From Vicinamibacteraceae bacterium (lineage in GTDB: Bacteria > Acidobacteriota > Thermoanaerobaculia > Multivoradales > Multivoraceae): 64,000 nt of DNA. Made by a program: the position numbers and the translations under genes. The notes under the pieces are model-generated. The model made no database searches. It had not been told where the DNA came from and worked only from the letters and a program-made list of their open reading frames with translations. Where the stretch lies: NCBI GenBank assembly GCA_012270995.1, contig JAAXHG010000165.1, positions 1 to 64,000 of the forward strand, given 5' to 3'. Below are positions 57,199 through 64,000 of the stretch, piece after piece; position 1 is the first letter of the stretch; each line of letters starts with the position of its first letter.

Positions 57199-58134
57199 AT
57201 GAGACGTTCCTTCCTGGCTCTCCTGAGCGCACTCCTGGTCACCCTTGGCGCCGCGGCCTGCGGCGAGAGCACGGCGCCGGCGCCGGACGAGGCTTCGGAA
57301 GCCGATGTCGCGACCTCCGCGGAGGGCGAGGACGACGGCTGGGGACTCCGGAACGACCCCGCGGCGCAGCGGGTTGAGCCGTTCCAGATCTTCGACAACC
57401 TCTACTACGTCGGCATCGACTGGGTTTCGTGCTATCTCCTGGTGACGACGGACGGCCTGATCCTGATCGGTTCGCTGTACGGCGACTTCATCGACAACGC
57501 GATCGACGGCATTCGGGCCGTGGGGTTTGATCCGTCGGATCTGAAGTACGTCCTGGTGACCCATGGCCACTTCGACCATGTCGGCGGGGCGGCGAGGTTC
57601 CAGGAGGCCTACGGCGCACGGGTCGGCATGACCGAAGCCGATTGGGAGTTGGCAGAACAGCCGCCGAGCGATCCCCGCTACGAGATCGACGTGCCGGTCC
57701 ACGACATGGTGATCGCGGATGGCGACACCCTGCAGTTGGGCGACACCGAGATCCGCTTCTATGTCACTCCCGGCCATACCGAGGGCGTTCTCTCGATGGA
57801 GTTCCCGGTGCGGGACGGTGGGGAGGAGCACCGCGCGTTCGTGTTCGGCGGCGTGGGACTCAACTTCGAGGGGGTCCACCGGACGAACCTCTATCTGGAC
57901 AGCGTGGCCAGGATTGGGAGGCTTGCCGCCGAGGAAGGCAACCCGATCGACGTGAACATCTCGAACCACGCCTCAATGGGCAGGATCTTCGAGCGTGCGG
58001 AGCAGCTGGCGTCGCGGGGCGAGGGCGACCCCCATCCCTTCGTCGATCCGCAGGGCTTCGTCGACTGGCTGGCGGAGTTGCAGCGAAACGCCGGGGAGAA
58101 GCTGGCCGTCGAACGCGAGTTGGCGGGCGAGTAG
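57199..58134 (+). CDS. Subclass-B3-like metallo-beta-lactamase-fold hydrolase, exported
   Basis: A 311-residue MBL-fold protein. The signal peptide ends near a lipobox A-A-A-C-G. H-G-H-F-D-H-V-G-G is the zinc motif, T-P-G-H-T-E-G the later His, and I-S-N-H-A-S-M is where B3 enzymes hold the final His. The D-G-D-T-L-Q-L-G-D-T-E-I strand is typical of B3-like proteins. It could be a true beta-lactamase or a related hydrolase. It differs from the lipoprotein at 20925. Confidence 0.85.
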   Translation: MRRSFLALLSALLVTLGAAACGESTAPAPDEASEADVATSAEGEDDGWGLRNDPAAQRVEPFQIFDNLYYVGIDWVSCYLLVTTDGLILIGSLYGDFIDNAIDGIRAVGFDPSDLKYVLVTHGHFDHVGGAARFQEAYGARVGMTEADWELAEQPPSDPRYEIDVPVHDMVIADGDTLQLGDTEIRFYVTPGHTEGVLSMEFPVRDGGEEHRAFVFGGVGLNFEGVHRTNLYLDSVARIGRLAAEEGNPIDVNISNHASMGRIFERAEQLASRGEGDPHPFVDPQGFVDWLAELQRNAGEKLAVERELAGE

Positions 58135-58164
58135 CTTTCTGTTTCCCGGGCTGGTCTTCTGGGC

Positions 58165-58785
58165 GTGAAGAGTTTCCAGTTGATGCCGCGTTTCGAGAAC
58201 GCGGTGGCCGGTTTCGATCTGTTTCACCGGGAGGATCCGGCGACGGAAACAGTGGACGGCGAGGAACTGCCGCGGGAGTTGGTGTACTCGCGGCGGATGG
58301 CCGCCTGGGTGGAGCGCCTCGATCCGGATGCCGGCGAGATCCTCCTCCTGGCCGCGCACTGCCAGCATCTGCGCCGGTTCGCGCTACCACGAAGCGACTA
58401 CCCGGTCGGGCGCAAGGGCTATCTGGCGTGGCGTCGAGCCGCCGCGCTCGAACATGCGAGGCTGGCGGGCGCCGTACTGCGCGACGCCGGCTACCGGAGG
58501 GAGAAGATCGAGCGGGTGCAGAACCTGGTGCTGAAGCGCGCCGGCCGAAGTTCGCGGGCCGACGCACAGACGCTTGAGGACGCGGCCTGCCTCGTGTTCC
58601 TGGAACGCGACCTGGAGGCGTTGGCGAAGCGCCTGGGATCTGAGAAGACCGTCGACGTGCTGACCCGGACGTGGCCCAAGATGTCGGAAGCCGGCCGCGA
58701 AGCCGCGGCGGGGCTGGAGCTGAAGCCGGAACTGCGCGAGCTGGTGGCGGCGGCGCGGGCGGCGCGTTCGGTCAGGCGGTCCTGA
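58165..58785 (+). CDS. DUF4202-family protein
   Basis: A 206-residue cytosolic all-alpha protein. R-F-E-N-A-V-A-G-F-D-L-F-H-R-E-D-P and E-L-V-Y-S-R-R-M-A-A-W-V, then A-A-H-C-Q-H-L-R-R-F and Y-L-A-W-R-R-A-A-A-L-E-H, are the family's conserved parts. The H-C-Q-H-x-x-R-F/W pattern looks like a metal site. Function unknown. Relatives often occur near sulfite or nitrite metabolism, which fits the convergent 58772-61662 operon (3' ends overlap by 14 bp). Confidence 0.85.
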   Translation: MKSFQLMPRFENAVAGFDLFHREDPATETVDGEELPRELVYSRRMAAWVERLDPDAGEILLLAAHCQHLRRFALPRSDYPVGRKGYLAWRRAAALEHARLAGAVLRDAGYRREKIERVQNLVLKRAGRSSRADAQTLEDAACLVFLERDLEALAKRLGSEKTVDVLTRTWPKMSEAGREAAAGLELKPELRELVAAARAARSVRRS

Positions 58786-59353
58786 ACGTCAGCCGCTCGC
58801 GCGCCTTGCCGATGCGCTCCAGCGCGACGGAACCGCGGCCGTTGCCGACCCCGGCGGCGGACAGGGCCCGCGAGAAGGCGGACTCGAGGGCGGCGACCGT
58901 GTCGTCGTCGCGGGCGACGAGGCGGTCGTTCACCCGCAACTCGATCCGGTGGCGATCGAAGGTCACCCGGCCGTCGAGTCGGGGCTCGGCCTCGATGCGG
59001 TCGCAGGCCCGGAAGGCGCAGAGGAGCAGCGACTCGAGCCTCTGGTCCAGGGTGCGGATGCCGGCAGTCTCCGGCGAGGTCTCGCGGCGGCGGCTGTAGA
59101 GCAGGCCCGGTTCGCCGAGGCTCTGGTCGTAGGCGTAGATCGCGTCGTGGCCCACGAGGAGGACGCCGGGGCCTTCGTGGACGTGGCTGTAATCGGCGAC
59201 GTCGATCAGCAGCTCGGGCAGAACCCGCTCCGTGATCCAGCGATGGAAGACCGGGATGAACTCCTCGGGCGCCGCCGCCGAGTCGCTGCTGGCCAGGACC
59301 TTCAGGTCCAGTTTGACCAGGTCGTCGAGCCCCGCTTCGGTCGCGGCGTTCAT
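58772..59353 (-). CDS. Small partner of the nitrite/sulfite reductase
   Basis: A 193-residue protein with no named family. E-E-F-I-P-V-F-H-R-W-I-T-E, L-L-I-D-V-A-D-Y-S-H-V-H-E-G-P-G-V-L-L-V-G-H-D-A and G-L-L-Y-S-R-R look conserved. No signal peptide. Its ATG overlaps the reductase stop (ATGA at 59350-59353), so it is translated right after it. It could be an assembly or regulatory subunit. Confidence 0.7.
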   Translation of the reverse strand: MNAATEAGLDDLVKLDLKVLASSDSAAAPEEFIPVFHRWITERVLPELLIDVADYSHVHEGPGVLLVGHDAIYAYDQSLGEPGLLYSRRRETSPETAGIRTLDQRLESLLLCAFRACDRIEAEPRLDGRVTFDRHRIELRVNDRLVARDDDTVAALESAFSRALSAAGVGNGRGSVALERIGKARERLTFRTA

Positions 59354-61662
59354 ACTGCTCGTCTCAGGGTGCCTGCGACCTGGGCCTGGGAGATCCGCTG
59401 GTTGCAGGCATGCGCCGCTTCGATGAACAACTGCGCCTCCTCGATCCGCCGGTGCGCTTCCTCGCCAGAGTCCGTTTCGGCATCGCCGTGAACCCGGAAC
59501 AGGTAGTTCGCGAACTTGGCCCCGGCGTAGGGGTCGAAGAACAGCTCCGTGTCGTAGAAGCGGGTGCGAAACTCGCCGACGATCTCCTCCGGCGCGGTGC
59601 CGATGTCGATGTTCTCGGTGGTGATCAGCGCCCGCGCCGCCTGGAGCATCGCCGCGTATGCCTTCTCCGCGGCGGCTTCGGCGGCGCCACGGTCGAGTTC
59701 GAGCAGACCCTGGAAGACCTCGCGCTCGGCGGCGGAGAGGCCGAACTCGACCGCGGTCACGACCTCGCCGGCGCACTCGCCGACGCCGAGGTCGCCGATC
59801 GTGTACTCGCGCGGATCACCCCAGTCGGAGTAGAGAGTGCGATCCTCGAGGTACGTGGGCAGCTTGGTCAGGTCGTCGAGCAGTTGCCGGACGCGGGCCT
59901 TGCCGACCCGGGCGATAAAGCTCTGGAAGCTCTCGCCCTTCTCCCGCTCAGCGACGTACAGACCGGCGATCCGCTCGACCGCTTCGGGGATGCGCTTGGC
60001 CGGCACCGCGACCACCGCCAGCCCGTAGGAACCCGCGTTTTCGGTCCACTGGCCGCCGAGGATGACCTGGAAATGGGGCACGGTGCGGCCGTCGCTCTTG
60101 CGGCTGACGCCGTAGAAGCCGATGTCGGCAACGTGGTGCTGGCCGCATGAATTGAAGCAGCCGGACACCTTGATGCGCAGGTCCTTCACTGCTTCGTCGG
60201 CTAACACGCCGGTGGTCTTGATGGACGCGGCAATCCGCTTGCGGAGCTCGGCGGCAAGTCCGCGCGAGGACGAAATGCCCAGCTTGCACGTGTCCGTGCC
60301 CGGGCAAGCGGTGACATCGACCAGCGATGAAGCGCCGGGAGCGCCGAGACCGACGGCGCGCAGCTCGGCGTAGAGCGCGGGCAGGTCGGCTTCGCTGATG
60401 TTGCGGAGCACGATGTTCTGCTCGACCGTGTTCCGCACGTGGCCGCCGTTGTACCGCCGGGCCGTGTCGGCCAGTGCCCGCAACTGGGTCGAGGTCAGGT
60501 CGCCGAGAGGCAGGTTGATCGCCACTGCGACGTAGCCCGGCTGGCGCTGGCGCTGGACGTTCGATCCCAGCCACTCGGCGAAGCCCTCGGGCCGCGGGCC
60601 GGGCGACAGCGCTGCCGCCGGCCGCGTCGGCTCTTCGTCCGTGACCGAAAGGTCGTCCAGATAGGTGGTCCAGCGCTCGTCGGCCGGCAGGATCGCGAGT
60701 TCCTCGTCGACCAGACGCGTGAACTCCTCGATGCCCAGCTTGGCGACCAGGAACTTGACCCGGGCCCGCGCGCGGTTCCGTTTCTCGCCGAGCCGCCCGA
60801 AGACGCGGCAGACCGCCTGCGCCAGGGGAAGGAGTTCATCCTCGCGCACGAACTCGCGGAGCACCTTCGCCTGGTGCGGCACGGCTCCCAGACCTCCGCC
60901 GACGTAGACCCTGAAGCCGCGTTCCGTGCCGCTGCTCGTGCCGTTGCCGGCCTCCCGCACCTGGGCGACGACGCCGAGGTCGTGCATGTTGGCGAGCCCG
61001 CACGCGTGCTGCTCGCAGCCGGAGAAGGCGATCTTGAACTTGCGGCCGAAGTCCTGCGCGTCCTTGTGGCCGAGCAGGAAGTGGGTCAGCGCGTGGGCGT
61101 AGGGCGAAACGTCGAACGGCTCGTCCCGGCAGACGCCGGCCATCGGGCAGGCCGTGACGTTGCGCACCGAGTTGCCGCAGGCTTCCTGGGTCGTGATGTC
61201 GACCGCGGCCAGACGCCGCATGATGTCCGGGGTGTCGTCGATGTGGATGAAGTGGAGTTGGATGTCCTGGCGCGTCGTCACATGCGCGATCCCGTCCGAG
61301 TACTCCTCGGCCAGGTCGGCGAGGACCTCCATCTGCTCCCCGTTCATCGCGCCGAACGGGATCTTGATCCGTAGCATCCCGGGGGCGTCCCAGACCGTGT
61401 TCGGGCCCTTCGTCAGGTCGCCGCACGGATACTCGAGAGCCCGGCTGGCAATGCCGTCGTGGCGCTGTCCGTTGTCGTAGCGCTGGCCGTACACCCCGCG
61501 GCGAAGCCGGGTCTCGGCGAACACCTTGTCGTCGATCTTCCCCTGGCGCTTCTGGGCGATCTGGGTCTCGTAGATCTCGATCTGCTCGTCGAGGTGCGGG
61601 GGTATCCGATCCTCGAGTCGTGCCGCCCAGGGGGCGGTTCCATTCGCGGTTGGCTGGCTCAT
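59350..61662 (-). CDS. Siroheme nitrite/sulfite reductase with C-terminal helical extension
   Basis: A 770-residue assimilatory-type reductase with two ferredoxin-like halves. The siroheme/[4Fe-4S] motif is C453-x5-C459 and C502-x3-C506 in the C-terminal half. The N-terminal half also keeps a similar set: C172-x5-C178, C216-x4-C221. The last ~130 residues (after about 640) are helical, E-V-F-Q-G-L-L-E-L-D-R-G and F-F-D-P-Y-A-G-A-K-F-A-N-Y-L-F-R, unlike plain SirA/NirA. Reaction: six-electron reduction of sulfite to sulfide or nitrite to ammonia, with ferredoxin or NADPH-linked donor. Which substrate is unresolved. Confidence 0.88.
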   Translation of the reverse strand: MSQPTANGTAPWAARLEDRIPPHLDEQIEIYETQIAQKRQGKIDDKVFAETRLRRGVYGQRYDNGQRHDGIASRALEYPCGDLTKGPNTVWDAPGMLRIKIPFGAMNGEQMEVLADLAEEYSDGIAHVTTRQDIQLHFIHIDDTPDIMRRLAAVDITTQEACGNSVRNVTACPMAGVCRDEPFDVSPYAHALTHFLLGHKDAQDFGRKFKIAFSGCEQHACGLANMHDLGVVAQVREAGNGTSSGTERGFRVYVGGGLGAVPHQAKVLREFVREDELLPLAQAVCRVFGRLGEKRNRARARVKFLVAKLGIEEFTRLVDEELAILPADERWTTYLDDLSVTDEEPTRPAAALSPGPRPEGFAEWLGSNVQRQRQPGYVAVAINLPLGDLTSTQLRALADTARRYNGGHVRNTVEQNIVLRNISEADLPALYAELRAVGLGAPGASSLVDVTACPGTDTCKLGISSSRGLAAELRKRIAASIKTTGVLADEAVKDLRIKVSGCFNSCGQHHVADIGFYGVSRKSDGRTVPHFQVILGGQWTENAGSYGLAVVAVPAKRIPEAVERIAGLYVAEREKGESFQSFIARVGKARVRQLLDDLTKLPTYLEDRTLYSDWGDPREYTIGDLGVGECAGEVVTAVEFGLSAAEREVFQGLLELDRGAAEAAAEKAYAAMLQAARALITTENIDIGTAPEEIVGEFRTRFYDTELFFDPYAGAKFANYLFRVHGDAETDSGEEAHRRIEEAQLFIEAAHACNQRISQAQVAGTLRRAV

Positions 61663-61728
61663 GGCGTGTTCTCGTCAGGTCCTGCGGGCGGGGCGTTCAG
61701 CCCAGTTGCGGCGCCGCTCCTTGTATTC

Positions 61729-61761
61729 GTGACCATAACAGTCACATTAGTCAACATTCTA
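61729..61761 (-). promoter_or_regulatory. Probable promoter/operator of the reductase operon
   Basis: An A/T-rich stretch 70-100 bp upstream of the reductase start. TAGAAT (61761-61756 on the minus strand) could be a -10 box; no good -35 is found at 16-18 bp, suggesting activator dependence. GTGAC/GTCAC arms at 61729-61733 and 61741-61745 form a dyad that would lie over the transcription start. Confidence 0.35.
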
Positions 61762-61835
61762 CGCAAACCGGCGGCGAACGTTGCGCGCCGGGACGAAGGT
61801 CCGGGGGACGACGGCCTGTTCGGCGGACGGTCTGG

Positions 61836-62714
61836 CTACATAAGGTCGCTGAAGTGGATCGGCTTGGGGAAGTCGGCGGACGCGGCGCGGATCTTCTCGC
61901 CGATGGCGGCGACATCCCAGGGATCCTGGTCGTTCGGCCTGCTGGCGATCTCGAGCGACTGCCAGGCCAGGAGCGACACCTTGTTGCCGCCGACCGCGAA
62001 GATGCGGCCCGTGATGTCGGCGGCGTCGTCGCTGCACAGCCAGACGACGGCCGGCGACACCTTCTCGGGCGCCAGCGGCTCGGCGGTCGTTTCCGGCATG
62101 ATGTCCTCGGTCAGGCGGGACCAGGCGGCGGGAGCGAGCAGGTTCACCGTCACGCCGTACTTCGCGCCCTCGAGCGCCAGGCAGCGCATGAACCCCGCCA
62201 TCCCCGCCTTGGCGGCGCCGTAGTTCGTCTGGCCGAAGTTGCCGAGCAGGCCCGAGGTCGAACTCGTCATGATGATGCGGCCGCCGGACTCCTGCTCGAT
62301 CATCTGATCGTAGGCGGCTTTCGTGACCAGGTAGGTGCCTCGCAGGTGCACGTCGAGGACGACGTCCCACATCTCGTCGGTCATGTTCTTGAACGACTTG
62401 TCGCGCAGGATGCCGGCGTTGTTGATCGCGATGTCGAGCTTGCCGAACTCGTCCACGGCGCGTTGCACCATCGCCTCCGCGGCGTCGCCGTCCGAGACCG
62501 AGCCGTAGTCGGCGACCGCCTGACCGCCGGCGTCCCGGATCTCCTGGGCCACCTGGTCGGCCATGGCGGTACCGGCGCCGGTGCCGTCCCGCGCGCCGCC
62601 CAGATCGTTGACCACGACCGCGGCGCCTTCCTGCGCCAGGAGCAAGGCGTGAGTGCGGCCGAGACCGCCTCCAGCGCCTGTAACGAGTGCAACCTTGCCG
62701 TCGAGCAGACCCAT
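61836..62714 (-). CDS. SDR of the peroxisomal multifunctional enzyme-2 type
   Basis: A 292-residue SDR. G-A-G-G-G-L-G-R-T-H-A-L-L-L-A (14-28), N-D-L-G-G-A-R-D-G-T-G, the N-N-A-G motif and catalytic Y-G-A-A-K are all present. The longer loop after strand 2 and the ending N-D-Q-D-P-W-D-V match the SDR domain of HSD17B4/MFE-2-type 3-hydroxyacyl-CoA dehydrogenases. Role: fatty acid beta-oxidation or steroid side-chain degradation. Divergent from the TPR gene (104 bp). Confidence 0.9.
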   Translation of the reverse strand: MGLLDGKVALVTGAGGGLGRTHALLLAQEGAAVVVNDLGGARDGTGAGTAMADQVAQEIRDAGGQAVADYGSVSDGDAAEAMVQRAVDEFGKLDIAINNAGILRDKSFKNMTDEMWDVVLDVHLRGTYLVTKAAYDQMIEQESGGRIIMTSSTSGLLGNFGQTNYGAAKAGMAGFMRCLALEGAKYGVTVNLLAPAAWSRLTEDIMPETTAEPLAPEKVSPAVVWLCSDDAADITGRIFAVGGNKVSLLAWQSLEIASRPNDQDPWDVAAIGEKIRAASADFPKPIHFSDLM

Positions 62715-62818
62715 GGTGAGTTCCTTCCTTATCGTCGTCCTGTCGGGATGTCGCGATGCCGAAGCGCGCGAAGTCTAGCCCGAAACACGCGGTGAACTGG
62801 CCCGGTAGAGTCCAAGCG

Positions 62819-63577
62819 ATGAGGCGCACGACGGTCCTCCACTTCTTCGCGTCGGTGGCGGCCGCGTTTCCGCTCGCGACGGCGACCGGAAGCTCCGCGC
62901 AGCTACCACCCGAACGGCACGCCGACGAGTCGAGCGCGGCAATGCTGTCGCGGCAGGCGAGCCTCCACGAGTCCCGGGGTGACTACGAGGCAGCAATCGC
63001 CGGCTATGACCGGGCGATCGAGGCCCAGCCGCGGGACTGGCAGCTCTATCTCCTCCGAGGATCGGCGCGGTTCAAGGCTGGCCGGATCGAAGCCTCGATC
63101 GAGGACTTCGACCAGGTCGTCGCGCTCGATCCGTCCCAGGACCCGTACCTGTGGCAGCGCGGCATCTCGTACTACTACGCCGGCCGGTTCGCCGACTGCC
63201 GCGGCCAGTTCGAGCGCCACCGGCTGGTCAATCCGAACGACGTCGAGAACGCGGTGTGGCATCTGCTCTGCGTCGCGGTCGTGGACGGCCTGGAGGTGGC
63301 GCAGGCGGCGATGCTGCCGGTCGGCCCCGACCCGCGCCGGCCGATGAAGGAGATCGACGCGCTGTTCCGAGGCGAGGGGAGGGTCGCGGAGGTCGAGGCC
63401 GCCGTACGGGAGGAGGGTTCCGGCGCGCGTTTCTACGCCGATCTGTACCTGGGCCTCTACTACGAACTCGTGGGCGAGGACGAGAAGGCCGCAGCCTCGA
63501 TCGAACGCGCCGCTGCGTTACCCAACCGCGGCTACATGGTCGAGGTGGCGCGGGTGCACCGCGGCCTGAGTCCCTAG
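62819..63577 (+). CDS. Secreted TPR protein
   Basis: A 252-residue protein with a signal peptide. Repeats include E-S-R-G-D-Y-E-A-A-I-A-G-Y-D-R-A-I-E-A-Q-P, then the L-L-R-G-S-A-R-F-K-A-G-R-I-E-A-S-I-E-D-F-D-Q and R-G-I-S-Y-Y-Y-A-G-R-F-A-D-C units, in the common TPR form; a later part is unlike TPR. ATG 62819 is preferred over the upstream ATG 62756. It overlaps the 3' end of the partial PQQ-repeat gene by 4 bp (convergent). Confidence 0.8.
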   Translation: MRRTTVLHFFASVAAAFPLATATGSSAQLPPERHADESSAAMLSRQASLHESRGDYEAAIAGYDRAIEAQPRDWQLYLLRGSARFKAGRIEASIEDFDQVVALDPSQDPYLWQRGISYYYAGRFADCRGQFERHRLVNPNDVENAVWHLLCVAVVDGLEVAQAAMLPVGPDPRRPMKEIDALFRGEGRVAEVEAAVREEGSGARFYADLYLGLYYELVGEDEKAAASIERAAALPNRGYMVEVARVHRGLSP

Positions 63578-64000
63578 CCCCCCTCGCCGGCGATCGCCCA
63601 CAGGTGACCGTCGGTGCGGATGTACCAGACGCCGCCGACGAGGGCTGGCGAGGCGATCGTTCGTTCGCCGATCCGGTTGACGTGGAGAAGCTCGAAGTCC
63701 GGCCCTTCCCTGATGACGAAGGTCTCGCCGTTGTCGTTGGTGAAGAAGATCTTGCCGCCGAAGGCGACCGGCGCGGCGGAGAAGCCCTCACGCATCCGCT
63801 CGCCCAGGCGTTCCTGCCACACGACCTCGCCGCTCTTCGCCTCGTAGACCGTGATCACGCTGACCATGTCGTTGACCATGTAGAGGTACTCGCCGACCAG
63901 CATCGGCGCGACGACGAATGGCGATCCCTTGGCCGCGGTCCAGACGATGCGGCTGTCCGTCACGTCGCCGTTGCCGCCGGGGCGGATCGCCAGAGTCGGC
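63574..64000 (-). CDS. PQQ-like beta-propeller repeat protein, partial
   Basis: The 3' part of a gene that runs off the right edge; about 141 codons are visible. V-Y-E-A-K-S-G-E-V-V-W-Q-E-R-L and G-E-R-T-I-A-S-P-A-L-V-G-G-V-W-Y-I-R are PQQ-repeat/outer-membrane-propeller-like blades. The frame continues upstream of a GTG at 63961-63963, so that GTG is internal. The role (a scaffold or secreted dehydrogenase) cannot be judged. Confidence 0.75.
   Translation of the reverse strand, partial: PTLAIRPGGNGDVTDSRIVWTAAKGSPFVVAPMLVGEYLYMVNDMVSVITVYEAKSGEVVWQERLGERMREGFSAAPVAFGGKIFFTNDNGETFVIREGPDFELLHVNRIGERTIASPALVGGVWYIRTDGHLWAIAGEGG

Overview
The window is a GC-rich chromosomal segment with about 60 tightly packed genes on both strands. 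It fits an Acidobacteriota genome of the Thermoanaerobaculia type (inference). Support comes from a GWxTD plus VWA fusion protein at 2938-5454, a secreted sulfatase with a Pro-rich linker, PKD domain and a C-terminal module common in secreted proteins of that phylum, two F420-type luciferase-fold oxidoreductases, and many catabolic enzymes and Na+/solute symporters. No rRNA, tRNA or complete mobile element was seen.

Left edge (1-1,930): a three-repeat type I-E CRISPR array is joined directly to the first ~130 codons of a cas3 gene. This looks like the scar of a deletion that removed the rest of the cas operon. A DEDDh exonuclease lies divergent to it, followed by a small repeated coiled-coil membrane protein.

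2.0-31 kb: mostly metabolic genes. They include F420-type oxidoreductases, a methyltransferase/ArnT-like pair, an HMG-CoA-lyase-like enzyme, a GPP34-STAS pair, a Gfo/Idh/MocA oxidoreductase, a PQQ dehydrogenase, a PatB-like lyase, TPR proteins, a metallopeptidase, a GMC dehydrogenase with a gluconate-dehydrogenase-subunit-3 partner, a sulfatase, and an acyl-CoA ligase with a hotdog-fold partner. Two copies of a REP-like double hairpin occur at 10573-10610 and 14063-14100, the second inside a coding region.

31-42 kb: the accessory region. A consensus-like promoter is followed by a highly structured leader (10-bp hairpin, then three 18-bp repeats that each pair a GGAGG with a CCTCC) in front of two small secreted/membrane genes. 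A fused MNT-HEPN protein, a ~99-bp nested palindrome, a coupled minus-strand operon (symporter, sugar isomerase, propeller protein, three small genes, one apparently using a CTG start), a VapBC-type module, and two adjacent decayed genes (RibD/DHFR-like and PhzF) follow.

42-48 kb: a UGSC-family selenoprotein with an in-frame UGA and a bacterial SECIS-like hairpin is chained by GTGA overlaps to a sialidase-like protein and a Na+/solute symporter, then a lipoprotein and an acyl-CoA ligase. 48-64 kb: a SMUG1-type glycosylase, serine hydrolase, SMP-30 lipoprotein, symporter-amidase pair, epoxide hydrolase, outer-membrane barrel, two SDRs, a B3-like metallo-hydrolase, and a nitrite/sulfite reductase coupled to a small partner. 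The window ends in a partial PQQ-repeat protein.
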